Assembly (NCBI GenBank): GCA_036005845.1
Contig: DASYQD010000186.1
Location: forward strand, 1-38,399
Direction of reading: 5' to 3'
DNA length: 38,399 nucleotides
Source of the DNA: DASYQD01 sp036005845
Lineage (GTDB): Bacteria > Acidobacteriota > Thermoanaerobaculia > Multivoradales > JAIOJS01
Part shown: in pieces, positions 1 to 10,500 of the stretch
Numbering within the stretch: position 1 is the first letter of the stretch
How the letters are laid out: the number at the start of each line of letters is the position of its first letter
The notes under the pieces: generated by a model
Told to the model about the DNA's origin: nothing
Databases searched by the model: none
The model's input: only the letters and a program-made list of their open reading frames with translations
Made by a program: the position numbers and the translations under genes

Positions 1-1
1 G

Positions 2-844
2 CACGCCGGCGACGCGGACCTGGTGATGGGCACTCGCCTCAAGGGCAACATCCTGCCGGGCGCCATGACCTGGTCGCACCGCTGGATCGGCAACCCGATC
101 CTCTCCGGCATGCTGCGGCTCTTCTACCGCACGCGCGTCTCCGACTCGCACTGCGGCATGCGCTCGTTCACCCGCGAGGCGCTGGGCCGGATGGGGCTGC
201 GCACGACCGGCATGGAGCTGGCGTCGGAGATCGTCGTCGCCGCGCTGCGCTCGCGGCTGCGCCTCGACGAGATCCCCATCACCTACCACCCGCGCGGCGG
301 CGTCTCGAAGCTCAACGGGCTGCGCGACGCCTGGCGCCACGTGCGCTTCATGCTGCTCTTCTCGCCGTCGCACCTCTTCCTGGTGCCGGGGATTGCCTTG
401 TGTGCGATCGGCGCGCTGCTGGTGGCGCTGCTCGGCGGCGGGCCGCGGCAGATGTTCGGCCGCGTCTGGGACTACCACGCGCTGCTCTTCGGCTGCCTCG
501 CCGTCATCCTCGGCTACAACCTGGTGCTCTTCGACGTCTTCGCCAAGAGCTTCTCGATGGCGGCCGGGCTGGCGCGGCCGCGGCAGTGGCTGGCACGTCT
601 GCTCGGCGCCTTCACGCTCGAGCGCGGCGTGCTGCTGGGCGGCCTCGCGTTCCTGCTCGGCTTCGGGCTCGAGGCGAAGATCTTCCTCGACTGGGTGCGC
701 TCCGGCTACGGGCCGCTGATGGCGGTGCGCGGCATCGTCGTCGGCATGACGCTGATGGTGCTCGGCAGCCAGACGGCGTTCGCTTCGTTCCTGCTCGGCC
801 TCACGCTGCTGTCGCCGCAGGACCGCGCCGCGGATGGCGGCTGA
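2..844 (+). CDS. Polyprenyl-phosphate glycosyltransferase, GT2 (5' truncated)
   Basis: The gene is cut by the left edge of the window: the frame is open from base 2 and reads HAGDADLVMGTRLKG, the interior of a GT-A catalytic domain, so the apparent start near base 23 is not real. The stretch SDSHCGMRSF is characteristic of the dolichol/undecaprenyl-phosphate sugar synthase group (DPM1/GtrB-like). It is followed by a switch to about four hydrophobic segments encoded between roughly 340 and 830. Such enzymes transfer a sugar from a nucleotide donor to a polyprenyl phosphate on the cytoplasmic face of the inner membrane, making the lipid-linked donor for GT39/GT-C enzymes. The next gene is of that second kind and its ATG overlaps this stop by 11 bp, so the two are probably coupled. 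The sugar cannot be read from the sequence. Confidence 0.88.
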   Translation, partial: HAGDADLVMGTRLKGNILPGAMTWSHRWIGNPILSGMLRLFYRTRVSDSHCGMRSFTREALGRMGLRTTGMELASEIVVAALRSRLRLDEIPITYHPRGGVSKLNGLRDAWRHVRFMLLFSPSHLFLVPGIALCAIGALLVALLGGGPRQMFGRVWDYHALLFGCLAVILGYNLVLFDVFAKSFSMAAGLARPRQWLARLLGAFTLERGVLLGGLAFLLGFGLEAKIFLDWVRSGYGPLMAVRGIVVGMTLMVLGSQTAFASFLLGLTLLSPQDRAADGG

Positions 845-2630
845 GCCGGCGGCGCCGCACCAGGAGCCGCGGGCGGCGCCGCTCGGGTGGATCGCCGGCC
901 CGTCGCTGCTGTTGGCCGCCGGCGCGTTGCTGCTCGCCTGGCGCGAGCGGCCGCACGTCGCCGAGTACACGCAGCGGATCTTCAAGCTCCTCTTCGCGCG
1001 CGATGAGCCTGCAGGCGCCGCGCTGCTGCTGGCGACGACCGCCGTTGCGGTCGCCGCCGGTTTCGCGGTTGCGCGGAGCGCACGGATGCAGGCGTGGGCG
1101 ACGTCGGTGCCGGAGCGGCTGGGTGCAAGACGCCGGGTACTCGCCATCGCAGTGGTGTCGGCACTACTGCTGGCGATCGGTGCCGTTACGGTGTACGAGG
1201 CTCGGCCGCTGGCGATGGACGAGTACGCCCACTGGTTCCAGGCGCGCGCTTTCGCGGCGGGCGAGCTCACCGGGCGTTTTCCGCCCAACCTGTTGCCGCA
1301 CCTCGTGCCGCCGCGGCTGCTCTACCCTTTCTTCGCCACCGACGCGACGACCGGCACGGTCGCCTCCACGTACTGGCCAGGGTTCGCGCTGCTGCTCGTG
1401 CCGTTCACCTGGTTGCGCGCGCCATGGCTTTTGAATCCTTTGCTCGGCGGCGGCTCGCTGCTGCTGCTCGCCGCGCTGGCGCGCCGGTGGACCGGCGAAG
1501 CGGCGGCGGCCGGCTGGGCGGTGCTGCTCGCGCTCGCCTCGCCGGCCTTCACGGTCAACGCGCTGTCGTTCTATCCGCTCACCGCGCACCTGCTGCTCAA
1601 TCTCGTCTGGATGGCGCTGCTGGTGGAGAGAAGCGCAGCTGGCAACGACGAGAGCGCGTCGCGCGCTGACTCGTCACCAGCGTCGCTACCGGTGCTCACC
1701 ACGAACGCGCGGCGCCTGCTCGCCGCCGGCGCCGTCGGCTCGCTGGCGCTCGTCCTCCACAACCCGGTGCCGCACGCGATCTTCGCGCTACCGTGGATCG
1801 GCGCGCTGATGCGGCGTCGCGGCGTCCGCGCCGTCGCGTGGCTGGCCCTCGGCTATCTGCCGCTCGTGTTGCTGCTCGGCGTCGGCTGGATGCGAGTACG
1901 CGGCCTCGTCGCCGATCCGAGTGCGGGCGTCGCGACGAGCGGAGCGCTGGCGCGCGCCGCCGACTTCCTCGCCCACGCCTTCGCGCTGCCCAGCGACACG
2001 CTGCTCTACGCCCGCCTCCTCGGCCTGGCGGAGCTTCTCACCTGGGCGGCGCCCTTCCTGCTCGTGCTCGCCGCGTTCGGTTGGCGGACCGCCCACCGCG
2101 GCTCGCCGCTGCGCCTGCTCGCCGTCTCGGCGCTCGCGACGCTGCTGCTCTACGCCTTCATCCCCTTCGACCAGGGCCACGGCTGGGGCTACCGCTACTT
2201 TCACGCCGCCTGGTCGGCGCTGCCGCTGCTCGGCGCGGCGGCGCTCGTCGATCCGCGCGCCGCCCGCTGGCGGGTACCGGTGCTCGCCGCGGCGCTGCTC
2301 GCGATCCCCACCGCCAACGCGCTGCGTGCGGCGCAGGTTCACTCCTTCATCGCCGAGCACCGCGCGCAGCTCCCGCCGATGCCGCGGCCGGCAGATGGTG
2401 AGCGCTACATCTGCTTCGTCTCGCTGCAGGACGGCTTCTACCGGGTCGATCTGCTGCAGAACGACCCGTTCCTGCGCGACCCGGTTACCTACCTCGCCAG
2501 CGACGGCTTCGCCCGCGACGCGGAGCTGGTCGCCCGCAGCTTCCCGCGGGCGACCCTCTCATTTCGCGGCAGTGATGGGAGCGTCTGGCGCCTGGCCTCC
2601 TACGACGTTGGGCCACTCCGGCCGCCTTAG
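834..2630 (+). CDS. ArnT/GT39-like polytopic membrane glycosyltransferase
   Basis: This 598-residue protein has about a dozen hydrophobic segments and a short soluble C-terminal tail. After the second or third hydrophobic segment it carries MDEYAHWFQARAFAAGEL (from residue 128), whose Asp-Glu pair sits where GT39/ArnT-type GT-C enzymes keep the catalytic acidic residues of the first external loop. Enzymes of this fold move a sugar from a polyprenyl-phosphate donor to an acceptor on the outer face of the inner membrane. The ATG at 834 overlaps the upstream polyprenyl-phosphate sugar synthase, which fits a donor-maker and donor-user pair. A hydrophilic, Ser/Ala-rich loop encoded around 1625-1710 separates two membrane segments. 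The 3' end runs 72 bp into the convergent GMC-patatin gene. The acceptor is unknown. A weaker alternative is a GT-C-like protein without activity. Confidence 0.8.
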   Translation: MAAEPAAPHQEPRAAPLGWIAGPSLLLAAGALLLAWRERPHVAEYTQRIFKLLFARDEPAGAALLLATTAVAVAAGFAVARSARMQAWATSVPERLGARRRVLAIAVVSALLLAIGAVTVYEARPLAMDEYAHWFQARAFAAGELTGRFPPNLLPHLVPPRLLYPFFATDATTGTVASTYWPGFALLLVPFTWLRAPWLLNPLLGGGSLLLLAALARRWTGEAAAAGWAVLLALASPAFTVNALSFYPLTAHLLLNLVWMALLVERSAAGNDESASRADSSPASLPVLTTNARRLLAAGAVGSLALVLHNPVPHAIFALPWIGALMRRRGVRAVAWLALGYLPLVLLLGVGWMRVRGLVADPSAGVATSGALARAADFLAHAFALPSDTLLYARLLGLAELLTWAAPFLLVLAAFGWRTAHRGSPLRLLAVSALATLLLYAFIPFDQGHGWGYRYFHAAWSALPLLGAAALVDPRAARWRVPVLAAALLAIPTANALRAAQVHSFIAEHRAQLPPMPRPADGERYICFVSLQDGFYRVDLLQNDPFLRDPVTYLASDGFARDAELVARSFPRATLSFRGSDGSVWRLASYDVGPLRPP

Positions 2631-5600
2631 CACCCGCCCCATCGTGCACTCGCCCAGCTCGCGGTAGCTCTCCCACTGCTCGTCGGTCAGGAACTGGTCC
2701 GCCGTCGGGTCGTTGGGGAACGCCGGGTTGGTCTCGGCGTAGCAGCGCACCTGGAGCGGCACGCCCGGCGGCACCGCGGCCTTGAGCAGCAGCAGCCACG
2801 TCGGCCGCCGGTTGCCGCTCGAGTAGGTGACGCGCGCCAGCGCGGCGGCGAACGGCCCGTTGCGCTGGATCTCCTGCCACGGCCCGATGCCGTCGGGGTC
2901 GAGCCACTGCCGCACGAAGGCCGGCACCCGCACGCCCGGACCGTCGAACGCATCCCAGCCCTTGAGACCGGCGGCGCGCCCCGGCGCCGGGTCGAGCCAG
3001 TGGCAGGTGGCGTCGAAGTCGATCTCGGCGAGGCGGATCAAGGTGGTGACGTCCTGGAACTGGTAGCTCGGGTCGTGCAGCGCGTCGATGGCGATGATCA
3101 GCCGCACGCGCCGGCGGATCAGCTCGTACATGCCGGTGGCCTCGAAGTGGCCGCCGTCGCTCAAGTACCAGTAGCGCTGCGAGGGACCGCCGTAGTAGCC
3201 GCGCCACTCGTCGAGCAACATGCGCTGAGTGCGGAAGAGGAGGCTGGGGAACTCGAGGAGGCGCCGCCAGAAGTCGGGCGGATAGCGGCCCGGCCGCTGG
3301 CCGGCGCGGATGCGGCTGTCCCACCAGTAGCCGAGCCGCACGTTGAGCAGTCCCAGGAGCAGCGACAGCGTCAGCTTGGTGTTGCGCCCCGAGCCGGTGC
3401 TGAAGGCGGCGCCGGAGGTGGCGATCCACTGCGAGAGCCTCAGCGGCTCGACGTCGGAGACCGCGTGGCCGCGCTCCTTGAGCACGTGGAAGGCGTTGGG
3501 GTCGTTGTGCGGCAGGATCGGCCGCTCGACGCTCTCACCGCGATGGGCATTCTTGATCGGGTGCTCCCACAGCGAGTGGAAGCGCCGGCCGACGCTGACG
3601 CCTTCCGGCCCCAACGCCATCTGCAGGCCCTTGTCATTCCGCAGGTGCCGGCCGGACACCGCGTCGGCCGTCTCGTTGCAGCAGACACCGATGAGGTGCA
3701 GCGGGCCGCCCTTGTCCTCGGGATGATAGGCGCCGAAGGGGATGTCGTCGTTGGCGTCGGGCACCTGCACCTCGGTGGCCGTGCCGCTGCCGTGCGGGTA
3801 GATGCGCTCCGGGTTGCTGGCGCCGAGGAAGGTGCGCGCCAGCCGCGCCGCGTAGGCCGACTGCAGCGACGACAGGTTGAGGAAGCCGACGTCGCGGCCG
3901 AGCACCGCGGAGACGGCGAAGGCGAGCACGCCGAGCCAGACGCCGACGGTGGGGCTGAAGTCGAAGCTCCAGTGCACCAGCACGTCGAGCGCGAAGAGCA
4001 GGAAGGCGAGGAGGCCGAAGGCAATGACGGCGAGGAAAAACATCGACGTGCCGCTGGGCTCCGTCGAGCCCGACTTGTCAGGGGCGGGCTGCGTCAGGCG
4101 AGTCACGAGGTTGCGGAAGTACGGCAGGATAGCCATCAGCACGCCGGTGCCGCCGAGGATCGCCGGCCGCATCATCGAGTAGTCCGCGGTGGTGCGGGCC
4201 AGCGTGTCGAGCACCACCCAGAGCACGGCGCCGATGAACACGAAGAGCGCCACCCCGGCGGCGCGGGTGAGCCGGTTGCGCAGCAGCACCACTCGGGTCT
4301 CGGCGTCGGTGCCGGCCGGCATGCCGAGGTTCGCCAGCGCCTCCCACAGCCAGGCGAGGAGCAGCACGACGAGGCCGACGAAGCCGATCAGGCGCAGCTC
4401 CGGAATGCCGATCGCCGCCACCGCGCCGAGCAGCAGCACCACCCAGAGCAGCAGCGCGAAGAGGGCGTAGAGCCAGCCCTTGCGCCGCGGTACCAGCCAG
4501 AAGCTGAAGAAGAAGGGCAGCGCGATCACCAAGAGGATCGCCACCGGCAGCCACCACCAGGGCGAGAGCTGGAAACCGAAGACGCTCACCGGGTTGCCGG
4601 GGATGCCGGGCAGGCTGCCCAGCCACGGCGCGAGCCGGCGCAGCAGCGAGAAGATGGCGATGAAGAGCGTGCCGGCGCAGAGCTGCACCGCCAGCAGGTT
4701 GCGCCAGATCGTGCCGACGTTGGTCTTGAGGTCGGAGAGCCCTTCGCCGTTGAGGTAGTTGACGTGCGTGCGCAGCCACTCGATCTCGGCCGAGTTGGAG
4801 TTGCGCAGCACCTTCTCGACGTAGGCCGGCTTGTCGGCGACCGCCTGGTCGACGCGGGTGAACAGCCGGCCGAGGAAGCTGCCGGTGTAGCCGCCGCCCG
4901 AGACGGTGGAGAGGAAGTCGATGCCGCGCAGGCGGCCCTTCTTCGCCAGCGCCTGCAGCGCGCCGAGGCAGTAGGTGGCGCTGCGGATGCCGCCGCCCGA
5001 GAGCGCCAAGCCGACGGTCTTCGTCGGCAGGCGGTCGAACGGCGTCTCGTACTCGTCTTCGACGTCCGGCCCGCCGGCGCCGGCGGAGGTGGCGACCGCG
5101 GGACCGGCGGAGGCGGTGCCCGGCGGCGTCTCCGTGCCGCGCGCCCGCGCTTCGGCGTCTGCCGGCCCGAGCAGCCGCGCCGCCACCACCATGCCGCCCT
5201 CGAGAGGCTCGTCGGCCGGCGGCGACAGCAGCGCCAGCCGGCGCCGCCGCCGCACGGCCGCCGCTTCCGCCGCCTCGAGCCGGTCGGGATAAGTCGCCGA
5301 GTCGGCGATCAGCGTCTCGGCCGCCTTCTCCGCCGCCATGAAGATCGGCGTGACGATGAAGTAGCCGGGGATCTCCGGGAAGATCGAAGCGTCGACGATG
5401 CGCAGCCGCTCGACGCCGTGGACGCGGAAGCGGCTGTCGAGCACGGCGCCCTTGTCGCGCAGCTCGGTCGCCGGGTACGGCCGCCAGGGGTCGGAGCCCA
5501 TGCGGCAGGTGCCGTTGGCGTGGTGTCCCCACGCCGAATGGTGGATCCAGTCCTTGATCTGCGCGCTGGTGGTGAGGCCCGGGCCCGGCTGCACCTCGCG

Positions 5601-7538
5601 GTCCATGAGCGAGATCGAGGCGTTGATGTCGCGCACCATCGCGACGGCGGCCTCGACGGCCGCGAGGTCCTTGCGCGCGCCGTCGGTATAGAGGCCGGTC
5701 TCGGGGTCGCGGGCGAAGGAGTCGGTATCGATCTCCATCTGCGCGAACGGCGACTTGGAGCGCAGCTTCACCGTGCCGCCGTTGTGGGTGTAGGCCTTGA
5801 GGATCACCCACGTCCAGATGTTGCGCTGGTCGATCGGCTCGCCCGGCGGTACCTGCTCGGGGTAGAGGAGCTGCCGCGACCAGTCCCAGTAGTAGCCGCG
5901 GAAGGCGGCCGGCACGCCGAAGACGAAGAGGTCGGCCTCCGGGCGATCGGGCGGCTGCTGCCCGGAGCGCGCCAGGAAGGCGATGGCGCCGCCGTTGGTG
6001 GCGTAGAGCCCGCTGCCGTCGGCGAGCCAGCGCTTGAGGTCCTTGTCGGGCGGCTGGCCCGGGCCCGGCGGCACCAGCGTGTCGCCGTCGAGGGAGGTGA
6101 ACGGCTTCTTCGTCTGCGTGATGACGCCGACCTCGTAGCGGTCCTGCAGGTTCTTGCCGACGCCCGGCAGGTCGATGCCCTCCGCGATCTTCTTGCCGTT
6201 GCGGTCGCGCAGCCCATCGATGCCGTACTTCGCGAGCTCCGCCTGGTCGCCGATGCCGGAGAGGTTGAGCAGCTGCGGGGAGTTGTAGGTGCCGCCGGAG
6301 AGGATGACCTCGCGCCGGGCGAAGAGCTGGCGCTTGGGCGCCTTGTTCGACTCGGCCTCGGAGACCGACTCGGGGCTCGCCTCGTAGAGGTGGCGGCCCT
6401 CCGCGATCTCGACACCGATGGCGCGCGGCACCGGCGGGCGCGGCTCGCCCACCTCCTCGGTCTCCACCGGCTGGCCGGCTTCGAAGATGACGCGCGTCGC
6501 CAGCGCGCAGGTGACGATGGTCAAGTTCTCGGGGTAGTCGATGGCGCTCTTGAGCAGCCATTCGCGCAGCCCGATGCGGCGGCTGCCGTTGGTGCCGATG
6601 GGGATGAACTTCAGGGCGACGTTGGGCGTCGCCGGCCAGTCGCGGCGGAAGTTGGGATCGAGGAAGCGCACCACCGAGAGCGAGAAGATCGACTTGAGGA
6701 AGGCCTTCCAGTTGCCGTCCTTCTTGAGCAGCCAGAGGATGGCGCCGATGAGGACGCGGATGAAGGTGAGGTCGGTGAAGGCGATGGCGATGATGAGCGC
6801 CGGCGAGATGAAGCTCGTCTTCTGCCAGCCGTCGTGGCCGTGGCCGCCCTGGTCGAGCTGGTCTTGCGGGCTGAAGAAGGCGACCAGGCGCCGCCACCAG
6901 GCGGCGATCTGTCCCAGCGCCTTGCGGAACGACGAGCGGTAGACGGCGTAGTAGAGGACCTGCTCGATGAGCGCGAAGTAGCCCTGCATCGCCGACGGCT
7001 GCCAGCTCGAGTCGCCGGTCAGCGCGGCGATGCGCTCCCAGTCGTAGTCGTTGGGCTTGACCACGATCATCGCGTAGTGGTTGGTGCAGCCGCCGAGCCC
7101 CGACACGCGCGGGTAGAAGATGCCGCCCTTGCCGTCGGGCCAGTTCGGGTTGGGCGTCGCCGACGGATCGTGCGACGGGTTGTACTTGGGGTCCTTCTGC
7201 TGCTCCGCGGTGTCGCCGAAGTGGCGCACCGAGAAACCCCAGCTCATCTGGTCGTCCTCGGAGGCCGCCCCGTAGTAGAGCGGCACCTCGTAGACCAGAC
7301 GCAGCTTGGCCTCCGCCTGCGCCACCGGGTCGAGCGTCTCGCAACCCTGGCGCTCGCTGGCGACGTCGGTGCCGGCCTCGAGCACCAGCACGCGCTTGCC
7401 GAGGCGCGCGAGACGCGCCGCCAGCACGCCGCCGCCGGCGCCCGAGCCGACGACGATGTAGTCGAAGGGCGTCTTCAGCGGGTCCGACGCCAGCTCCAGA
7501 GGGTCTGGCTTGGGGGCGGTGTCGGTAGCCATCGTCAC
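2559..7538 (-). CDS. GMC oxidoreductase fused to membrane-embedded patatin-like lipase
   Basis: One uninterrupted frame of 1659 residues joins two enzymes. Residues ~25-745 are a GMC flavoprotein oxidoreductase: a Rossmann motif GSGAGGG (31-37) followed by VLEAGTD, the second GMC signature SGGTYNSPQLLNLSGIG (~412-428), and the C-terminal signature WGHHANGTCRMG with His672/His673. Residues ~840-1650 are patatin-like: oxyanion motif GGGIRS (848-853), nucleophile Ser880 in TVSGGGYTG, and SDGGHFE with the catalytic Asp1461. About eight hydrophobic helices (roughly 940-1235) lie between the patatin Ser and Asp, and a hydrophobic insert also interrupts the GMC part (~236-272). No signal peptide is visible. 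The linker (~745-835) is Ala/Arg-rich. Expected chemistry is FAD-dependent alcohol oxidation plus acyl-ester hydrolysis; the substrate is unknown. The start overlaps the stop of the diheme cytochrome gene (ATGA), so the cytochrome may accept the electrons. Confidence 0.9.
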   Translation of the reverse strand: MTMATDTAPKPDPLELASDPLKTPFDYIVVGSGAGGGVLAARLARLGKRVLVLEAGTDVASERQGCETLDPVAQAEAKLRLVYEVPLYYGAASEDDQMSWGFSVRHFGDTAEQQKDPKYNPSHDPSATPNPNWPDGKGGIFYPRVSGLGGCTNHYAMIVVKPNDYDWERIAALTGDSSWQPSAMQGYFALIEQVLYYAVYRSSFRKALGQIAAWWRRLVAFFSPQDQLDQGGHGHDGWQKTSFISPALIIAIAFTDLTFIRVLIGAILWLLKKDGNWKAFLKSIFSLSVVRFLDPNFRRDWPATPNVALKFIPIGTNGSRRIGLREWLLKSAIDYPENLTIVTCALATRVIFEAGQPVETEEVGEPRPPVPRAIGVEIAEGRHLYEASPESVSEAESNKAPKRQLFARREVILSGGTYNSPQLLNLSGIGDQAELAKYGIDGLRDRNGKKIAEGIDLPGVGKNLQDRYEVGVITQTKKPFTSLDGDTLVPPGPGQPPDKDLKRWLADGSGLYATNGGAIAFLARSGQQPPDRPEADLFVFGVPAAFRGYYWDWSRQLLYPEQVPPGEPIDQRNIWTWVILKAYTHNGGTVKLRSKSPFAQMEIDTDSFARDPETGLYTDGARKDLAAVEAAVAMVRDINASISLMDREVQPGPGLTTSAQIKDWIHHSAWGHHANGTCRMGSDPWRPYPATELRDKGAVLDSRFRVHGVERLRIVDASIFPEIPGYFIVTPIFMAAEKAAETLIADSATYPDRLEAAEAAAVRRRRRLALLSPPADEPLEGGMVVAARLLGPADAEARARGTETPPGTASAGPAVATSAGAGGPDVEDEYETPFDRLPTKTVGLALSGGGIRSATYCLGALQALAKKGRLRGIDFLSTVSGGGYTGSFLGRLFTRVDQAVADKPAYVEKVLRNSNSAEIEWLRTHVNYLNGEGLSDLKTNVGTIWRNLLAVQLCAGTLFIAIFSLLRRLAPWLGSLPGIPGNPVSVFGFQLSPWWWLPVAILLVIALPFFFSFWLVPRRKGWLYALFALLLWVVLLLGAVAAIGIPELRLIGFVGLVVLLLAWLWEALANLGMPAGTDAETRVVLLRNRLTRAAGVALFVFIGAVLWVVLDTLARTTADYSMMRPAILGGTGVLMAILPYFRNLVTRLTQPAPDKSGSTEPSGTSMFFLAVIAFGLLAFLLFALDVLVHWSFDFSPTVGVWLGVLAFAVSAVLGRDVGFLNLSSLQSAYAARLARTFLGASNPERIYPHGSGTATEVQVPDANDDIPFGAYHPEDKGGPLHLIGVCCNETADAVSGRHLRNDKGLQMALGPEGVSVGRRFHSLWEHPIKNAHRGESVERPILPHNDPNAFHVLKERGHAVSDVEPLRLSQWIATSGAAFSTGSGRNTKLTLSLLLGLLNVRLGYWWDSRIRAGQRPGRYPPDFWRRLLEFPSLLFRTQRMLLDEWRGYYGGPSQRYWYLSDGGHFEATGMYELIRRRVRLIIAIDALHDPSYQFQDVTTLIRLAEIDFDATCHWLDPAPGRAAGLKGWDAFDGPGVRVPAFVRQWLDPDGIGPWQEIQRNGPFAAALARVTYSSGNRRPTWLLLLKAAVPPGVPLQVRCYAETNPAFPNDPTADQFLTDEQWESYRELGECTMGRVLRRPEWPNVVGGQAPDAPITAAK

Positions 7539-10500
7539 AGCGTCCTCAGGAACGCCTTGAGCTGCTGCTTCTCCTCGTTGCTCAGCCCCTCCGCGAACCA
7601 GTGGCCGCGGTCGAGCACGTAGTCAGGGCACTTGCTGGCGCGCAGCAACGGCAGCGCCGCCTCGCGTTCGAAGGCGTGCAACGCCTCGGCCCCTTGCAGG
7701 TGGTGCTTGTGGATCACCAGCAGCCCGCGGGTGAGACCGGAGATGCCGCCCACGAGGCGAGTCACCGGCGCCTCGGGGTTGATGCTCCACAGCAGGTTGA
7801 CCGGCATGCCCTCCGGGAACGGCGCCAGCACGGCGGCGGTGTCGATGCCGACCAGCTTGCCGCAGACGAAGAGGTGGAGCACGACGCCGATGACGAGCAC
7901 CAGGACGGCGACGACGAGGACCAGCGTCCGCCAGGTCCACGGCGACCTGCGGTAGAGCACCAGCCAGATGAGCAGCGCGATGCCGATCAGGAGCAGCGGC
8001 AGCAGCCAGAAGACCGGGTAGATCGTGTAGATGCGGGTGACGGCGAGGATGATGGCAATGAGCAGCCCGATGAAGAGATAGACGAACCCGGCCCAGCGCG
8101 GCCCGGCGAAGAGCGCCAGCGCGACGAGCAGCAGGCCGAGCAGGATCCACAGCCAGAAGGTGAGGAAGCCGGTCCAGAAGGAGCCGAGCACGCCCTCGAC
8201 GATCGGCTTGATGAAGCCGGGGGCGAAGATGAGGCTCGTCTCCGCCGTCGAGCGGTAGATGAAGCCGGGATCGCCGTCGGCGAGGTCGGGCCGGTGATAG
8301 CGGAGGTCGCCGTCGGCGTGCTGCGGGTTCGGGACGCGCCGCTTCGACTTCCACAGCAGCTTGTCGATGGCGTCGTCGAAGGCGGCGAGGCGGCCGTGCA
8401 CCGACGGGTCGTTGTTGAACAGGCCGAGCGAGTTGTTGTGCAGCAGCGGTGAGGTGGCCCAAATGCTGATCAGCGACGCCGGCCGGTAGTAGCCGGGACC
8501 GCCGCCCTCCGGGACGTAGACGTCGTTGTTCCCCCACTGGTCGAGCCCCTTGCCCGACCACGGGTTGTAGAAGTGCACCTCGCCGACGGCGGGCAGCGCC
8601 TTGTAGGTGTCGGACGAGAAGTTGTCCCACACCTGGCCCTTCATGGCGTTGGTGCCCATCGAGCGGCCGGAGTTGGTGCCGACGAGGGTGATCGGCACGC
8701 GGATGTCGGTCGACATGTAGTTGTCGAGGAGGAAGTCCTCGCCGCCGGGGTTGCTGGCGGCGAAGGCCTCGATGCGGCGGCGGTAGTCGGCGAACTGCGG
8801 GCTGCCGCGGAACGCTTCCCAGTCGGCGAAGGTCTGCGGCAGCGTGTACTCCGCCGGACCGTTCGGCGGCGGCGCGGGCTGCTTCCTCCACTCGGTATTG
8901 AAGTGGAGCGCGAAGCCCTGCGGCTGCTTGCTGGAGTGGCAGACGGCGCAGTTCTGTAGGAAGACCTTGCGGCCCGCCGGCACCAGGCCCGCTTCACTGG
9001 CGAGGACTGCTTGCGCCTGAGGATCGCGGCTCTGCGAAAGAGGCGGGGCCGCGGCCACCGGCGCCGGCGGCGCCTCGTAAGTCGACGCCGGCGGATAGGC
9101 CGGCGACTGGGCGGGCGGCGGCGCCGCGGTGTACGCCGCCGGCTGCGCAGCCGGCGACGGTTGCGGGGACGCCGGCGACACCGGCGCTGTCGACGTCGGC
9201 GGCGCCGCGGCTGTCGACGCCTCCTCGTACGTCGTCGACGCCGGGTAGGTCGGCGTGCCCGAAGAGGCCGGCGCCGTCTCCGGCTTCGGTGCCGTCGCCA
9301 CGAGCGCGTCGGCGAGCTTCATCGGCGTCGTGATCGGCACGCCCTGGGATGGGCTGGCGTAGGTGAAGAAGCTCGCCAGGTACGGAACGCGGTACTCGTC
9401 GCCGACGTTCCAGAACACCGAGTTGGAGATCAGGTTCTGGACGTTGAACGGCCGCTGCGGCTTGAAGCCGATGATGGCGTTGTGGCAGCGGAACCACTCC
9501 TCGGGGAAGGTGCCGATGTTGATGTAGACGCGGGAGAGCGCGCCGAAGACGCCGACGCTGTCGGCGCCGTCGAGCAGGATGCGCGGCGTGAGGCGCGGGT
9601 TGGTCTTCTGCGTCGGGTCCTCGATGGTGGGGATCAGCAGGTTCCAGTCGCTCTGCTGCTCGCGCGGGTTGAGCTGCGCGCGCGCCAGGCGCGCCGGCAT
9701 CGCCCAGATGTTGGTGATCGTGTTGGCGTTGTTGATCTGGTCGGTCGACACCAGCGAGGTGTCGATGGTGCCCGGCTGCTGGCTGGCGAGGAACTGGTAG
9801 AGGGCGTTGTTCTGCTGGGTGAGGTTGGCGAAGGCCTTGCTCGCGCGCCAGTACTGGTTGCCGATGGTGCTCGACATGTTCGCCCACTCCGGCCGCTCGG
9901 GGTCCACCGGCGGGTTGAGCGGGTGCGGCGCGATGTGGCAGAAGCCGCACGACATGCTGACGCGGAACGGGCGGATCAGGCTGGGGTCGGCGGCGATGCG
10001 CGGGTCCTGGTAGTAGGCGTTGCCGTTGCTGACCACGCGCTGGTCCCAGTAGCGGCGCGCCGTCGCCGCCTGCGGCGTGTTGCCGAAGAAGTCGGGGTTG
10101 GGCATCAGGCGCAGACCGACGATGCCGCTGGGGTAGCCGTAGACGGTGTAGTCGAGGCCGTCTTTCGCCAGGCTCTTGAGCACCGACTCGTAGAGCTTGG
10201 GGTCGCCGGGGATGAAGAGCGGCTTCGGCGGGTGGTGCGGATCGGGCGGCGGGCCCTGCTCGAGCTGGTGGGTCTTGGGATCGATGTCGGTGGGCGGCTG
10301 CTGGAGGATGATCTTGTTGCCGTCGGCGACGTCGAGGTAGAGCCCGAGGATGCGGTCGTCGGGGTTGGTCTGCGGCTTCATGCCCGGCTGGTTGAGCAGG
10401 CCCGCGGTGGCGAAGCGCTGGTAGCGCTGCCGCGAGTCGAGGAGGATGAGGAAGTCGGTGAGCCCGTAGCCCTGCTCCTGGAGCCAGCCCCAGAACGCCT

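Noticed and set aside
3000..7622. Very long open frame on the plus strand opposite the GMC-patatin gene
   Set aside because: It is an antisense shadow in GC-rich DNA: its translation is Ala/Arg/Glu-rich without motifs, while the minus strand gives clear enzyme signatures over the whole stretch. The same applies to long plus-strand frames at 9011-11389, 14375-16519, 27908-30394, 32120-33820 and 34427-38029.
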